From: Anaerolineaceae bacterium
Lineage (GTDB): Bacteria; Chloroflexota; Anaerolineae; Anaerolineales; Anaerolineaceae
Direction: 5' to 3'
Length of the DNA: 64,000 nucleotides
Assembly: GCA_028714615.1 (NCBI GenBank)
Contig: JAQTMA010000001.1
Span: 1 to 64,000 of the forward strand
The notes beneath the pieces were generated by a model. It saw nothing but the letters and a program-made list of their open reading frames with translations. It was not told where the DNA came from and did not search any database. Positions 25,074 through 33,611 of the stretch are shown here, piece by piece (position 1 is the stretch's first letter; each line of letters opens with the position of its first letter). A program made the position numbers and the translations under genes.

Positions 25074-26009
25074 CTACGGAGCGGCCGAACCCGGCTCGAC
25101 GGAGCCAGTATTCTCACTCAGGCGCATGCGGCGCCTGCGAAAATCCAAATCTGCACTGGCGCTCTTGCGCGCCCCGGGGGTGCGCTGCAGGCGCTCGACA
25201 GTCTCGTCCAGGGTAGCCACCCGATCAGCCATGCCCAGGGCCAGGGCCTGTTTGGCGCCCACCACGCGTCCCTCGCCAAAACCATTACGCACGTCGGCGG
25301 GTTTCACGCCCCGGTTGCGCGCCACGGCTTTGACAAATTGGTCGTAGGCTTCCGCCACGCGCCCTTGAATAGCTGCTCGGGCTTCCTCGCTTAATGGCTC
25401 GTACGGGTTTCCTTCCGTTTTGTACTTCCCCTCACTGATCAGGGAGACCTTCACGCCCTCTTTGGCCAGGGATTCGCTCAGATCTTCGTGTACGGCGAAG
25501 ACCCCGATCGCGCCTACCTCGCCCGATGGGCTGACGATCATCTCGTCGGCGGCGGATGCGATCCAATAAGCGGCGCTGGCAGCCATATGGTTGCTGACGG
25601 CGAGGATCGGTTTGGCGCCCCGCGCGTCGAATACCTTGCGGCTCAGCTCGTCGATGCCTGAGATCGATCCGCCGGGGGAATCCACATCCAGCACGATGGC
25701 GCCCACGTCCGGATTTTTCACCAGCTCGTCAAAGCGCTTGCCGAAGACCTCGGCGGACGTTGCTCCGCTGGTTTCGGTAAACAGATTGGCGCGCGGCACG
25801 ATGGTGCCAAATAGTGGCAGCACTGCCACACTTCCCGCGATGCGGTCGGCCGGTCTCCGCGCTCCGTGGATGCGGGTTTGCACTTCCTCCGCGTCCAGTT
25901 TCTCCCCGGCGAAATGGCGGGTAACCACCTCTACGATCACCGCTAGCTTTCCGGGCAGGATCGCCCAGGGGGTTTCCATGAGTGCGTGGCTGATGTGGAC
26001 TGTGGTCAT
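25074..26009 (-). CDS. S49-family prohead protease
   Basis: I chose ATG 26009 (311 residues) because GGAGATGG precedes it and it overlaps the portal stop (ATGA). The SppA/ClpP-type core holds DVDSPGGSISGIDEL, the catalytic Ser in HMAASAAYW and the catalytic Lys in GKYKTEGNPY. It should cut the capsid delta domain during head maturation. Confidence 0.9.
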   Translation of the reverse strand: MTTVHISHALMETPWAILPGKLAVIVEVVTRHFAGEKLDAEEVQTRIHGARRPADRIAGSVAVLPLFGTIVPRANLFTETSGATSAEVFGKRFDELVKNPDVGAIVLDVDSPGGSISGIDELSRKVFDARGAKPILAVSNHMAASAAYWIASAADEMIVSPSGEVGAIGVFAVHEDLSESLAKEGVKVSLISEGKYKTEGNPYEPLSEEARAAIQGRVAEAYDQFVKAVARNRGVKPADVRNGFGEGRVVGAKQALALGMADRVATLDETVERLQRTPGARKSASADLDFRRRRMRLSENTGSVEPGSAAP

Positions 26010-27526
26010 CGTTCCATCTCCTTTACCAGCGCCACGAGCTCGTCCGCCCGGTGCGCTTCCCATTGCTCCAAAATGGATGCGCCAAACTGCACCAGCTCAT
26101 CCCGTCCCCGGCTGACGTAGGCCGCGGCGACCTCGCCCGGGATGCACATGCTTTGCGTGACGTACCCCAGGTGATCGCCGAAAAACTCATCGACGGCCTG
26201 TGTCCATTCCTCCCCGTGCTTCCGGGAGGCCCGGCTCATGGCCGCGGCTTCCTTGCGCGCTACCCGGGCGGCCGATTCGCGCAGCAGGTGGTCGTAATGC
26301 GCCCCGGACGCCTGGTCAGATGGCAGAGGCGCGGGATCGGGCTGGTTGGATTGGCGCATATTCAGCGGGGTCAGATAATCGTCGTCTCCGCCGTCGATCG
26401 GGTTCATATTTTCCGGTCGGCGTACGTCGTTCCTCGACAACCACCCGCCCAGCCGACCGATAGAATAGGCATTGTAGCGTTTAAGCAGGTCACCCCGCAG
26501 CAATGCATCAGTGAGAAATTCAACAAAATAGGTCTGTGAGGCAATGATCAGGTCCTTGGCGATGAGCTGCTGCCAGCGGATCAGCCAGGGCAATAGCACG
26601 AATGTCACAAACCCACGGCTCATTTCCTCGATCCCGGAGCCCCAACTGGTGGCTTTGCTGGTCAAACCGACCATGTGCGGTGGCACGCGGAACCAGCGCG
26701 TTACATCCTCGGCCTGGAATTCGCGCGTCTGTAGCATTTGTGAATCCTCGGGAGATATGGTCACTTGCTGCCACTCCATGCCCTCCTCGAGCACGCCCAG
26801 GCGGTACAGGTTCTCTCCGCCGGTCATTTCCTCCACCTGGTGCGTCAGCCGGAGTTGAGCCTCCGTCGATAAATTCCCCGGGTGTTTGAGGAAGCCACCC
26901 GGACGTGAATAATTGGCGAACAATTTCGCACCGGAGCGTTCAGCGGCCAGGGTAAGCCCGAAACTTTCACGCGCATAGGTGATCACCGAGACGCCTTCCA
27001 CCCCATCCAGCGACAGACCGCGCAGATGCAATATCTCATCATCGTTGTAGGCCTTTTTACTGCCGTCTTTGGCCGTCACCTGGTAGCGCAGCACCTCCTC
27101 GTCAACCTCCTCCACTACGACCCGGTCGGGATGGATCGGAATGAGCTTATCCACCGGCCCACGCGGCCCGGCTATAATTTTTGCGTAACCATTTCCGCGG
27201 AAGAGCGCGTGCATCTGCAACATATCAAAGAATTCAAACGACGTCTGCCTGCGGTTGGGTTGATCATGCAGGATCGCATATAGCGGGTGGCTGGTGGCGC
27301 GTTCCTTGCCGTCTTCGCCAAGCCGACGGTAGATAATGCGCGGTAACATGGCCACGCTTTCCGAAATGAGCCGCCCGCAGGCCCAGGCCGTAGAGATCTT
27401 CAGCGCCCCATCCGCGCTCACCGGCATGCCGGACGCCGTCATCGGGCTGGCCGTGTGCGCCCAATAACGCTCCTCGTCGAGCGATAGCGAGCTGGTTTGA
27501 CCCATCAGACGCTGCAGGAAGGTCAT
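26006..27526 (-). CDS. Portal protein, HK97 family
   Basis: This 506-residue protein shows the canonical order LKISTAWACGRLISESVAMLP, HPLYAILHDQPN, GNGYAKII, IHPDRV and FRVPPHMVGLTSKATSWGSGIE. The dodecameric ring at the capsid vertex is the entry point for DNA. The C terminus (from about 405) is longer and helical. Confidence 0.93.
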   Translation of the reverse strand: MTFLQRLMGQTSSLSLDEERYWAHTASPMTASGMPVSADGALKISTAWACGRLISESVAMLPRIIYRRLGEDGKERATSHPLYAILHDQPNRRQTSFEFFDMLQMHALFRGNGYAKIIAGPRGPVDKLIPIHPDRVVVEEVDEEVLRYQVTAKDGSKKAYNDDEILHLRGLSLDGVEGVSVITYARESFGLTLAAERSGAKLFANYSRPGGFLKHPGNLSTEAQLRLTHQVEEMTGGENLYRLGVLEEGMEWQQVTISPEDSQMLQTREFQAEDVTRWFRVPPHMVGLTSKATSWGSGIEEMSRGFVTFVLLPWLIRWQQLIAKDLIIASQTYFVEFLTDALLRGDLLKRYNAYSIGRLGGWLSRNDVRRPENMNPIDGGDDDYLTPLNMRQSNQPDPAPLPSDQASGAHYDHLLRESAARVARKEAAAMSRASRKHGEEWTQAVDEFFGDHLGYVTQSMCIPGEVAAAYVSRGRDELVQFGASILEQWEAHRADELVALVKEMER

Positions 27527-27732
27527 GGAGTTTCTTCTCCTGAGATCACACCCAGTTCCAGACCCGGCTCCAAAACGAGGACCTTATGACCAGGAAAGAT
27601 GCTGGAGAACATCACTTTCATTCGCTGCTGAGCTGCTTCCGGGAGCTGAACCGCGGGTTTGACCACCAGAATATCCCCGGGTTTCAAGGAGACCTTTTTT
27701 AGATCTTCAATCCAGTTCACCTGGTCATCCAT
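27523..27732 (-). CDS. Small hypothetical protein between terminase and portal
   Basis: The 69-residue protein is taken from ATG 27732 with GGAG 6 bases upstream. Beta-strand pattern DILVVKPAVQLPE and HKVLVLEPGLELGVI. The stop overlaps the portal start. No family is recognised; the site is often used for small accessory genes. Confidence 0.6.
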   Translation of the reverse strand: MDDQVNWIEDLKKVSLKPGDILVVKPAVQLPEAAQQRMKVMFSSIFPGHKVLVLEPGLELGVISGEETP

Positions 27733-27877
27733 GTTGATCTCCAAAAAGAGAAATTGCCATCATTAACATTCCGGATCCAATCAGCGCGGCAGGCGGATAG
27801 ACCAGGTAGGCTCCAGCGGCAAACAGAAGCAATCCGAGGACAAACCCCGCCAGGTTGGATGAAAATTTGAGCTTCAT
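27725..27877 (-). CDS. 50-residue two-helix membrane protein
   Basis: The ATG overlaps the terminase stop (ATGA) and the TGA stop lies 5 bases past the next gene's start, so it is tightly coupled on both sides. Helix 1 covers residues 9-26 (LAGFVLGLLLFAAGAYLV) and helix 2 residues 30-45. It is below usual gene-calling size. The role of a membrane peptide among packaging genes is unknown. Confidence 0.6.
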   Translation of the reverse strand: MKLKFSSNLAGFVLGLLLFAAGAYLVYPPAALIGSGMLMMAISLFGDQHG

Positions 27878-30489
27878 ACGACCACCATGCCCCTTGTTTC
27901 ATAGATGCTCTTGCCCGTAGCCGAAACGCCGGAGGTCAATGCGTCGCAGCGCGCCTGCCAGGAGAGGATCCCTGCCATCCCCGCGTCGATCTTATAGGGG
28001 CTATCCGCGCGGGCTTTATAAATCAGGAAAAGGGCCTGCCCCTTATCGTCGACCATGTTCAGATTCTTGCGGACCGCGTTCCCGATATGTTTCGCATAGC
28101 GCGGGTCGCCGTCATGGGTAAGCTCTTTGGCTCGCATCGAGGTGACAAAGGCTTGAATGGCAAAGGCCATCCGCTTCCATTGGTTCGTCCACCAAGCCAC
28201 CACCCGCTCTTTGCCAAACTTTCCCGCCCAGGTTGCTACTTTTTCTTCCCAATAAGGCGGATCGCAGTACATGCGCCAGACGGTCCACATCTCAAAGGCG
28301 CTCTCGACGGCGGTGTTCACCTCGGCTTCAGGCACTTCCCATTCCTCGGCTTCGGGTGGACGCTCCCACAGTCCGAGCAAGAATTGACATCCAGTGGCCA
28401 AATCCGTACCCACCAGCGCCGTTGAGTCATGCCAGCGTGCGCCGTCAAAGCCCAGGGTGATGGTCGCTTTCGGCGCTGGGCGAAATCCAGGATTGGCCAG
28501 GGACTGCCAAAGCTGGTAATCGAAGGCCTTTTCGCTCGCCTGCACAAGCCGGTTGAGCCAGACGCGCTCCAGGTAGGCTTTGTCTGTGGTCGGGTCGGTG
28601 AATTGCTCGCAAATGGCGTCAATATTGCTCCAGGCGGCGATGGGTCCGGAGGCTTCCAGCACGGCTTTGCGGACGTCATCAGGATCGGTCAGGTTATAGC
28701 CATCCGACGCCTGGCGATGAAAAAAGAACAATTTGCTATCCTGGATTTTTCCATCCAAAACCTGCTGGGCATACTCCATCGTGTTTTCACCGACAGAATT
28801 CTCCCCCGGCGCGGGGGCCGTCGTCACTTCGAGCATCCACGGATCCGACAACTTCCGTTTGGGGAGGTTGGCCATCATGGTCCGGTGGGCGTGGCGCAGC
28901 CGGTCGGTGTTCCAGCGGTGGGTATTATGGGTAAGTCGCAACCCCCATCCGGCCAGGAACAGGTGATCGGCAGAATCCACTTCGATGCACTTGACCGGAA
29001 CCGATTCGCAGGGTTCGATCTTTGCAATCGTTGGCCAGCGGGTGGATATCCGCTCATGTTCTGGGCATTTTTCGGCCTTTCGCCGTAAGCGGAATGGGCA
29101 ATAAGTTGGCGAGAAACTTACCTTGTACATAAAGCCGGTTCTCGATCGCGGCTCGTTTATGATGCTGATTGTGGCGGGCGTACCCAATGACTGCACCAGG
29201 TCCCGTACCGATTCGGTTAACGCCAGCTTATTCTGGACAAAAACACAGGCCGATTTGTCGGACACATATCCATCTGCATCCATCAAACCTTGCAGCAAGG
29301 CCAACCGCTGATTTCGACTTGCGAATAAATACTTGCTCGGAATATGTTTATTGCCTTTCAATCCCGCTGCAGTAAGTTGAGCCCTCAGTCCCTCAGGTAA
29401 GAAACGGACAGCGCGCGCCTTGTCAGTATTGCGATCTTGACTGACGGTCGTTCTATAACCCACCGATTCCACCAGGGCTCGCATTTCGGACACATCCTCC
29501 GATCCGGAATGGATATACCCCGCATCGGTTGCTCCATCTCCCAACCAGGCGCCCAAAACATAAGGGTCGATAGATAATTCAGCGGGTCTTCCGTCGAAAC
29601 CAGCATGTCTGGGCAATCGCCAGCGCTTACCATAGCCTGTATCGACCCCGGCCAGATACATTTTTTCTGTGGTTACCACCTGCTCGCCCTTGGGCCGGTT
29701 GGTCCAATCTATTACCTTCCATCGATGTCCAGCATCCGTAACAATACTGTCGTCCTCCGCGAAGGTCACCCGATAACAGGGCCGCCCCTGGTGGATGGGA
29801 GAAAGTCCAACAATAGAAACCGCATGGCCATTGCGATCAAAAACTTTATCGCCAATGGCGAGTTCTCCCATCGATCTCCAACCCGAATCGGTGGGCACCG
29901 GGGTGTCAATTGACAGGGGTTCATCGCAGACCTGGAAGGTGGTCCGCGCCCCGTCGCGTGCATCCGGCGAGCTGGCCAGGCTGACCGCCTTGCCGTCCCC
30001 GCAGATGCGCATGATGCGCTCGATGCCGATATCGAAATCATCCGCGATCGGGCTGTATTCCAGGATGGTTTTGAGGGCTCCGTAGGCTAACTCATCTGAC
30101 TGCTCTTCCGTGTAGGCCACCAGCGGAATATACGGATCGACCACCGGTCGGCCGACCGGTTGGCCTTGGGCGTCCCAGCCATCGAAGCGCACCGGTGCTT
30201 CCGCGTGCAGCTCAGCCGCGGCAATCATGGCAGCAAACTCGGTTTTGGCGCTGCCCTTGCGCAGGGAGAGGCCGACCCGCGAAAAGCGACGCCGTCCGGC
30301 CCTGGGGTGGTCTTTGGGGTAGAGCTCGTACATGCGGAAAACGAGCGCTCGTTTCTCGGTATCCAAAATGACCGGCTGGCCGCGCAGATCGCCCGGGCCA
30401 AACACCAAATTTTCCTCAATCCAGGCGCAGACTTGGCCGCCCAGGCTGGGGAAAGGTGATGTATCTTTCGGAACCATCAGCACGCTCAT
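27874..30489 (-). CDS. terL: Terminase large subunit with in-frame intein
   Basis: I chose ATG 30489 (871 residues, 539 after splicing) because it overlaps the small-subunit stop (ATGA); 64 further upstream codons read out of frame through that gene. Walker A is LRKGSAKT (residues 76-83) and Walker B VCDE (187-190). The RNase H-like nuclease begins near D682 (TLGFDGARW). The intein sits between the catalytic Glu190 and Thr523, so the ATPase cannot work until splicing restores DETHRW. This is the motor that packages and cuts concatemers. Confidence 0.95.
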   Translation of the reverse strand: MSVLMVPKDTSPFPSLGGQVCAWIEENLVFGPGDLRGQPVILDTEKRALVFRMYELYPKDHPRAGRRRFSRVGLSLRKGSAKTEFAAMIAAAELHAEAPVRFDGWDAQGQPVGRPVVDPYIPLVAYTEEQSDELAYGALKTILEYSPIADDFDIGIERIMRICGDGKAVSLASSPDARDGARTTFQVCDEPLSIDTPVPTDSGWRSMGELAIGDKVFDRNGHAVSIVGLSPIHQGRPCYRVTFAEDDSIVTDAGHRWKVIDWTNRPKGEQVVTTEKMYLAGVDTGYGKRWRLPRHAGFDGRPAELSIDPYVLGAWLGDGATDAGYIHSGSEDVSEMRALVESVGYRTTVSQDRNTDKARAVRFLPEGLRAQLTAAGLKGNKHIPSKYLFASRNQRLALLQGLMDADGYVSDKSACVFVQNKLALTESVRDLVQSLGTPATISIINEPRSRTGFMYKVSFSPTYCPFRLRRKAEKCPEHERISTRWPTIAKIEPCESVPVKCIEVDSADHLFLAGWGLRLTHNTHRWNTDRLRHAHRTMMANLPKRKLSDPWMLEVTTAPAPGENSVGENTMEYAQQVLDGKIQDSKLFFFHRQASDGYNLTDPDDVRKAVLEASGPIAAWSNIDAICEQFTDPTTDKAYLERVWLNRLVQASEKAFDYQLWQSLANPGFRPAPKATITLGFDGARWHDSTALVGTDLATGCQFLLGLWERPPEAEEWEVPEAEVNTAVESAFEMWTVWRMYCDPPYWEEKVATWAGKFGKERVVAWWTNQWKRMAFAIQAFVTSMRAKELTHDGDPRYAKHIGNAVRKNLNMVDDKGQALFLIYKARADSPYKIDAGMAGILSWQARCDALTSGVSATGKSIYETRGMVVV
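28924..29919 (-). other. Intein with LAGLIDADG endonuclease, class-3 type
   Basis: It is 332 residues, from Pro191 to Asn522 of the terminase, next extein residue Thr523. There is no N-terminal Cys/Ser nucleophile. It has the WCT triad of class 3 inteins: Trp257 in DAGHRW (block B), Cys501 in VPVKCIEVDS (block F) and Thr520 in LTHN (block G). Two LAGLIDADG motifs lie at 310-319 (YVLGAWLGDG) and 398-407 (LLQGLMDADG). Class 3 splicing starts at the block F Cys. Confidence 0.88.
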
Positions 30490-30932
30490 TCGTCCAATAC
30501 TCCTCGCGGATCCACATCCACGATTACGGCTCGGTGAGCCCTTTTCTGCTCGTGGCGGTCCTTGGCTTCTTCCGCCTGGGCCACGGTCCACTCCAATCGC
30601 CGCCGGCTGAGCGGCGTCAGGCCGAATTCCCGCTCGAGCATGCGGATTTCTCTTGCCACTTCCAGCTTTCGCGTCTTCCAAAAGCTGTCGACCAGCATCA
30701 CCAGGCGGAACAGGGCCGGCTCATCCGCCCGCAAAAACTCATACCTCATCGGTGAGGACCACATCACCGACCAAAACCGCTTGGCCATCGAATGCCATTC
30801 CTCGCCGTCGGGCAAATCGGGCAATTTCGGCTTCCGCTGGCGAGGTAAAGCTTCTGCCGGCAGCACGGCGCGGGTGGTCGATTTGTTGCGCCGCTGCCGG
30901 ACGGATGGGTCTTTGGGCAGGGGTCCCGGCAT
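30486..30932 (-). CDS. terS: Terminase small subunit
   Basis: The 148-residue protein starts MPGPLPKDPSVRQRRN, typical of P27-type small subunits. It is a helical DNA-binding protein with a basic N terminus and a heptad-rich C terminus. It lies directly before terL and overlaps it by 4 bases. It should recognise the packaging site. Confidence 0.8.
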   Translation of the reverse strand: MPGPLPKDPSVRQRRNKSTTRAVLPAEALPRQRKPKLPDLPDGEEWHSMAKRFWSVMWSSPMRYEFLRADEPALFRLVMLVDSFWKTRKLEVAREIRMLEREFGLTPLSRRRLEWTVAQAEEAKDRHEQKRAHRAVIVDVDPRGVLDE

Positions 30933-31030
30933 GTCAGCGTGTCCCGTTTTTAATCGCCAAACCCGTACACAGAAAAATCAGTGGCCCCGCGCGCTGGTCG
31001 CTCCCCAGCCTGTAGACTTTTCACCCGCCC

Positions 31031-31378
31031 CTACCCCTGGTTCAAGACTTCGCGAGCTGTCTTGCTAGAGTGGTGAGGATGGCACAAGGACTGGAGATTG
31101 TTTACATCAAAGAACAGCTTACGATCGCCTCGGTGCGGTGTGTTATGGTCAACGTCTGTTGCTTCTGTGTAGATGCCCTCGGCTAGGCAGGCCTTGCACC
31201 ACGGCTCCTGCGCTAACTGCCTGGCTCGTAATTGCTTCCAACGCCGCAGGTTATAGAGCCCATCTCTTGTGTTATCCCTATATTGCGCGTGATTAAACGG
31301 GTGTTGTGCACAGCGTCCAGACTGCACCAGATTGGGGCAGCCTGGAAACGCACAGGATTTCAGCGCAGGTTTTGGCAT
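31031..31378 (-). CDS. HNH endonuclease
   Basis: In this 115-residue protein the N-terminal zinc knuckle is CAFPGC and the core is WCKAC, then TDVDHNTPHRGDRKLFFDVNNLQSLCHPHHSSKT (shown here as the HNH/GHH finger: DH at about 78, N at about 94, H at about 102). HNH proteins next to terS are needed with TerL for specific cutting at cos sites in HK97-like phages. Confidence 0.88.
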   Translation of the reverse strand: MPKPALKSCAFPGCPNLVQSGRCAQHPFNHAQYRDNTRDGLYNLRRWKQLRARQLAQEPWCKACLAEGIYTEATDVDHNTPHRGDRKLFFDVNNLQSLCHPHHSSKTAREVLNQG

Positions 31379-31482
31379 AAGATAAATGAGCTTTCAATAA
31401 TTCCAGGGCGAGCCGGCGCCTGATCCCTACACGGTGTGTGTCGCCTATTACTCTTCGAGAGGCCCGCCCAAATAAACATGTA
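31379..31482. other. Non-coding gap next to HNH, possible cos region
   Basis: These 104 bases hold no gene. In cos phages with an HNH-terS-terL cluster the cohesive-end site lies in this neighbourhood. No diagnostic motif is visible; the assignment is positional only. Confidence 0.2.
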
Positions 31483-31734
31483 CTAATCGACTGGTACTTT
31501 TGCTTTGCGGTTGATAGACAATGGCGGCTTGACCCGCTCAATCAACAAGGTGATAGCCTTGGTGTTGGCCTCCAGGGCAGCCTTGGTCTCAGCCCAACAT
31601 TGCTTCACCATCTCTGTGTTCTTCTTCTCTTCAAATAGGCGATCTGCCCACACCTTGTTGAGGATGAAGATTGCAAAGGCTGCCAATGCGATCGTTCCAC
31701 CTTGCGTGAGTAGCTCTGTTAGTGGCGCTTCCAT
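31483..31734 (-). CDS. BhlA/UviB-like holin candidate
   Basis: The 83-residue protein has one N-terminal membrane helix (residues 11-28, GGTIALAAFAIFILNKVW), a charged coiled coil (32-68) and a basic tail. This is the layout of BhlA-type phage holins. It follows another membrane protein gene by 4 bases; endolysin is far away at the other end of the late operon. Confidence 0.55.
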   Translation of the reverse strand: MEAPLTELLTQGGTIALAAFAIFILNKVWADRLFEEKKNTEMVKQCWAETKAALEANTKAITLLIERVKPPLSINRKAKVPVD

Positions 31735-31738
31735 AATA

Positions 31739-32242
31739 TTATTTCGCCAGATCGCGCCGCATCACTTGCGCCAGGACGTTGGGATCCACCTGGTTGCCCA
31801 GTAGCGTGAGGATCGCTTTATTGATCAGCTTGTCGATCATCCCTTTGAACAGGTCATAAAACAGGCTGGCAATGACGGCCAGAGCCGCACCATATGCAAG
31901 AACCGGAAACCAGTACCCGAAAACAATCCAGAAATCACCGATCGGCGGACGCAACTGGGTGACCTGGTAGCCACAACCCCATATAAATCCGTTGATAAAT
32001 GATGCTGCAAGCAGCTGCTTATCTTTCAGACCAGCCTTCTGCAGGACACCGACAATACCGATAATCGGCAGCACCAGTGGAATGCCGCCGACGGACACGT
32101 TAATGAACCGCGAGAAGTCGATGGGCGTTGGAACTGGAGGATCTCCGGTTTGAGCGAAGACAGGCGTGGTAAGTGCCCCCAGAAAAAGAAAAACACCCAA
32201 AAGCAGGAATAACCGCATGATGTTGAGATGCCAGGTTTTCAT
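31739..32242 (-). CDS. Multi-pass membrane protein, lysis candidate
   Basis: I chose ATG 32242 (167 residues; GAGGG upstream). A signal-like segment (residues 8-30, ending in PVFA) is followed by three hydrophobic helices (about 48-67, 75-95 and 105-125). It is the first gene of the late operon. It could be a holin/antiholin partner of the next gene. Confidence 0.55.
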   Translation of the reverse strand: MKTWHLNIMRLFLLLGVFLFLGALTTPVFAQTGDPPVPTPIDFSRFINVSVGGIPLVLPIIGIVGVLQKAGLKDKQLLAASFINGFIWGCGYQVTQLRPPIGDFWIVFGYWFPVLAYGAALAVIASLFYDLFKGMIDKLINKAILTLLGNQVDPNVLAQVMRRDLAK

Positions 32243-32269
32243 AGCGACCCCTCTATTCAATTAATATGG

Positions 32270-32281
32270 TTGGCCTTCCAA
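32270..32281. promoter_or_regulatory. Dyad in the late-operon leader
   Basis: TTGG-CCTT-CCAA lies between the terminator at 32301-32334 and the first late gene. It is a candidate binding site for the LuxR-type protein encoded just upstream; no clear -35/-10 pair is visible, which suits an activator-dependent promoter. Confidence 0.3.
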
Positions 32282-32300
32282 TAGTTGATACACGGTCAGA

Positions 32301-32334
32301 AAAGGCCTATGCTGTAAATAAAGCATAGGCCTTT
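32301..32334. terminator. Strong terminator between early and late operons
   Basis: A perfect 13-bp stem (32301-32313/32322-32334) with 8-base loop; TTTTC follows on the minus strand. It separates the early genes (ending with the LuxR-type gene) from the late genes. Confidence 0.8.
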
Positions 32335-32377
32335 GTGAATTATCTTCAATTGCTCGTTGGTATATAGATCAAAAGAA

Positions 32378-32602
32378 TCAGATTTGACCGGATTTTGTTA
32401 AAATATGAATAACCTCCGCGTTGGTAGAGAGATTGAGCTTCCGGCGCACGTTTGCCAAATGTGACTTGACGGTCCAGCGCGAAATAGCCAGTGTGGTCGC
32501 AATCCCTTTAATGGACTGACCAACCGCAAGCGCTTTAATAACCTGCATCTCTCGCGGCGATAATGGCACAAATTGCGCTGACGTTCTTGTCTCATCGACC
32601 AT
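32378..32602 (-). CDS. Stand-alone LuxR/GerE-type HTH regulator
   Basis: The 74-residue protein is nothing but a LuxR C-terminal domain: LSPREMQVIKALAVGQSIKGIATTLA, then SRWTVKSHLANVRRKLNL (recognition helix) and a final dimer helix. It is the last early gene, directly before the terminator and the late operon, so it is a good candidate for the late-gene activator. Confidence 0.85.
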   Translation of the reverse strand: MVDETRTSAQFVPLSPREMQVIKALAVGQSIKGIATTLAISRWTVKSHLANVRRKLNLSTNAEVIHILTKSGQI

Positions 32603-32622
32603 GCGGTGGAGCCCCCCTCAGA

Positions 32623-33072
32623 TTAAAATGGCATCTCGTCTTCTTGCGGCAGTTTACTGAAATCTCCATCCAGGCAGTTGACCAACTGGAAGCTGAGCCC
32701 TTTGGCTTTCTCATCCGCCTTTTTGAGCGCGGTCTCCGGCCTCAAACCGCGTTCGAATTCATAACTTTGGGTATACCCTGCTGGCCATTCCGCCATATCA
32801 TCCAGGACCACGATGGTTCTATGTTCTCTGGATAATATGATTTGAGCCCGTTGCCCCTGATAATACTTAGGCGGCCGGTTGGCCATCTCTAATGCCTCAT
32901 CTACCTGATTGCGGACCTGTTCCTTCGCCATCTGGAGAAGATTCTCCTGATATATGATCGGGTCCTCGCCCTCCTCTACCGTCGCCGTGTAATGGACTGA
33001 CGGCCGCACGTTGCAGTATTCCGGCAGGCTGCACGTCTCTTCCCAACCCGCCCGTATTTCAATGATTTTCAT
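32623..33072 (-). CDS. Phage protein with SSB-like acidic C-terminal tip
   Basis: This 149-residue protein has an N-terminal half of strands and a helix (KIIEIRAGWEETCSLPEYCN, YTATVEEGEDP, EQVRNQVDEALEM), a pattern shared by a widespread unnamed phage family. The last residues PQEDEMPF resemble the acidic -DIPF tip with which bacterial SSB binds partner enzymes. It overlaps the Pol X-like gene (ATGA). Confidence 0.55.
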   Translation of the reverse strand: MKIIEIRAGWEETCSLPEYCNVRPSVHYTATVEEGEDPIIYQENLLQMAKEQVRNQVDEALEMANRPPKYYQGQRAQIILSREHRTIVVLDDMAEWPAGYTQSYEFERGLRPETALKKADEKAKGLSFQLVNCLDGDFSKLPQEDEMPF

Positions 33073-33611
33073 GATCCTCTCCCTTCTGTTTTCTCTCGAT
33101 TTTCAGGCGGCACATAACACACCCCCAGCGCCTCAAATACATCGCACTCCTCGAGCGTTTCCATGGAAACGCCATTGCGCCACAAGTGCCCATCCTTGAA
33201 ATACATCCCTGTGGGGCAACCTCCACCCACCGAGCGCCGCGTCACCAACCACTTGCTAAACTCCGCGGACCCGGTCCGGATGAGGAAGATACAGCCCCAC
33301 TGTTCCTTGGTCGTCAGGAACAGATCGAGGCAGCTATCCCCCAGATTGACCTGTTTATAGTGTTCTCCGTTTTTGAGCAGCTTATATCCATGGCTGGTCA
33401 GTATCTCGGAAATTGCAAGATCGGATCGGAGCGGACTGCCAAACAGGTCGGTACTTGGTTTCGGGATGCACACAATCTCGATATCGCCCACCTCCGTTTT
33501 CTGCCGTCTCAGACTGCCGGCGATCTCGATCCGCTCACACGCCGGCCGGATGAGCTGCATGAACTGGTCGGCCAGGACCAGCGCTCTTCCCCGGGGGATA
33601 TTGGCTTTCAT
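33069..33611 (-). CDS. DNA polymerase X-like nucleotidyltransferase
   Basis: The 180-residue protein has the nucleotidyltransferase motif IAGSLRRQKTEVGDIEIV near residue 30 and the third acidic residue in CLDLFLT; the second metal ligand is Glu instead of the usual Asp. The thumb-like end EECDVFEALGVCYVPPENRE is typical of the Pol X family. It lacks the 8-kDa and PHP domains. A DNA-end processing or gap-filling role is inferred. Confidence 0.8.
   Translation of the reverse strand: MKANIPRGRALVLADQFMQLIRPACERIEIAGSLRRQKTEVGDIEIVCIPKPSTDLFGSPLRSDLAISEILTSHGYKLLKNGEHYKQVNLGDSCLDLFLTTKEQWGCIFLIRTGSAEFSKWLVTRRSVGGGCPTGMYFKDGHLWRNGVSMETLEECDVFEALGVCYVPPENREKTEGRGS

Noticed and set aside
27717..27902. 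61-codon minus frame behind terL
   Set aside because: Its frame conflicts with the better 50-codon membrane gene at 27725-27877, which has exact start-stop coupling.
30490..30681. N-terminal extension of the terminase by 64 codons
   Set aside because: It reads through the small-subunit gene in another frame, and ATG 30489 overlaps that gene's stop in the usual way.
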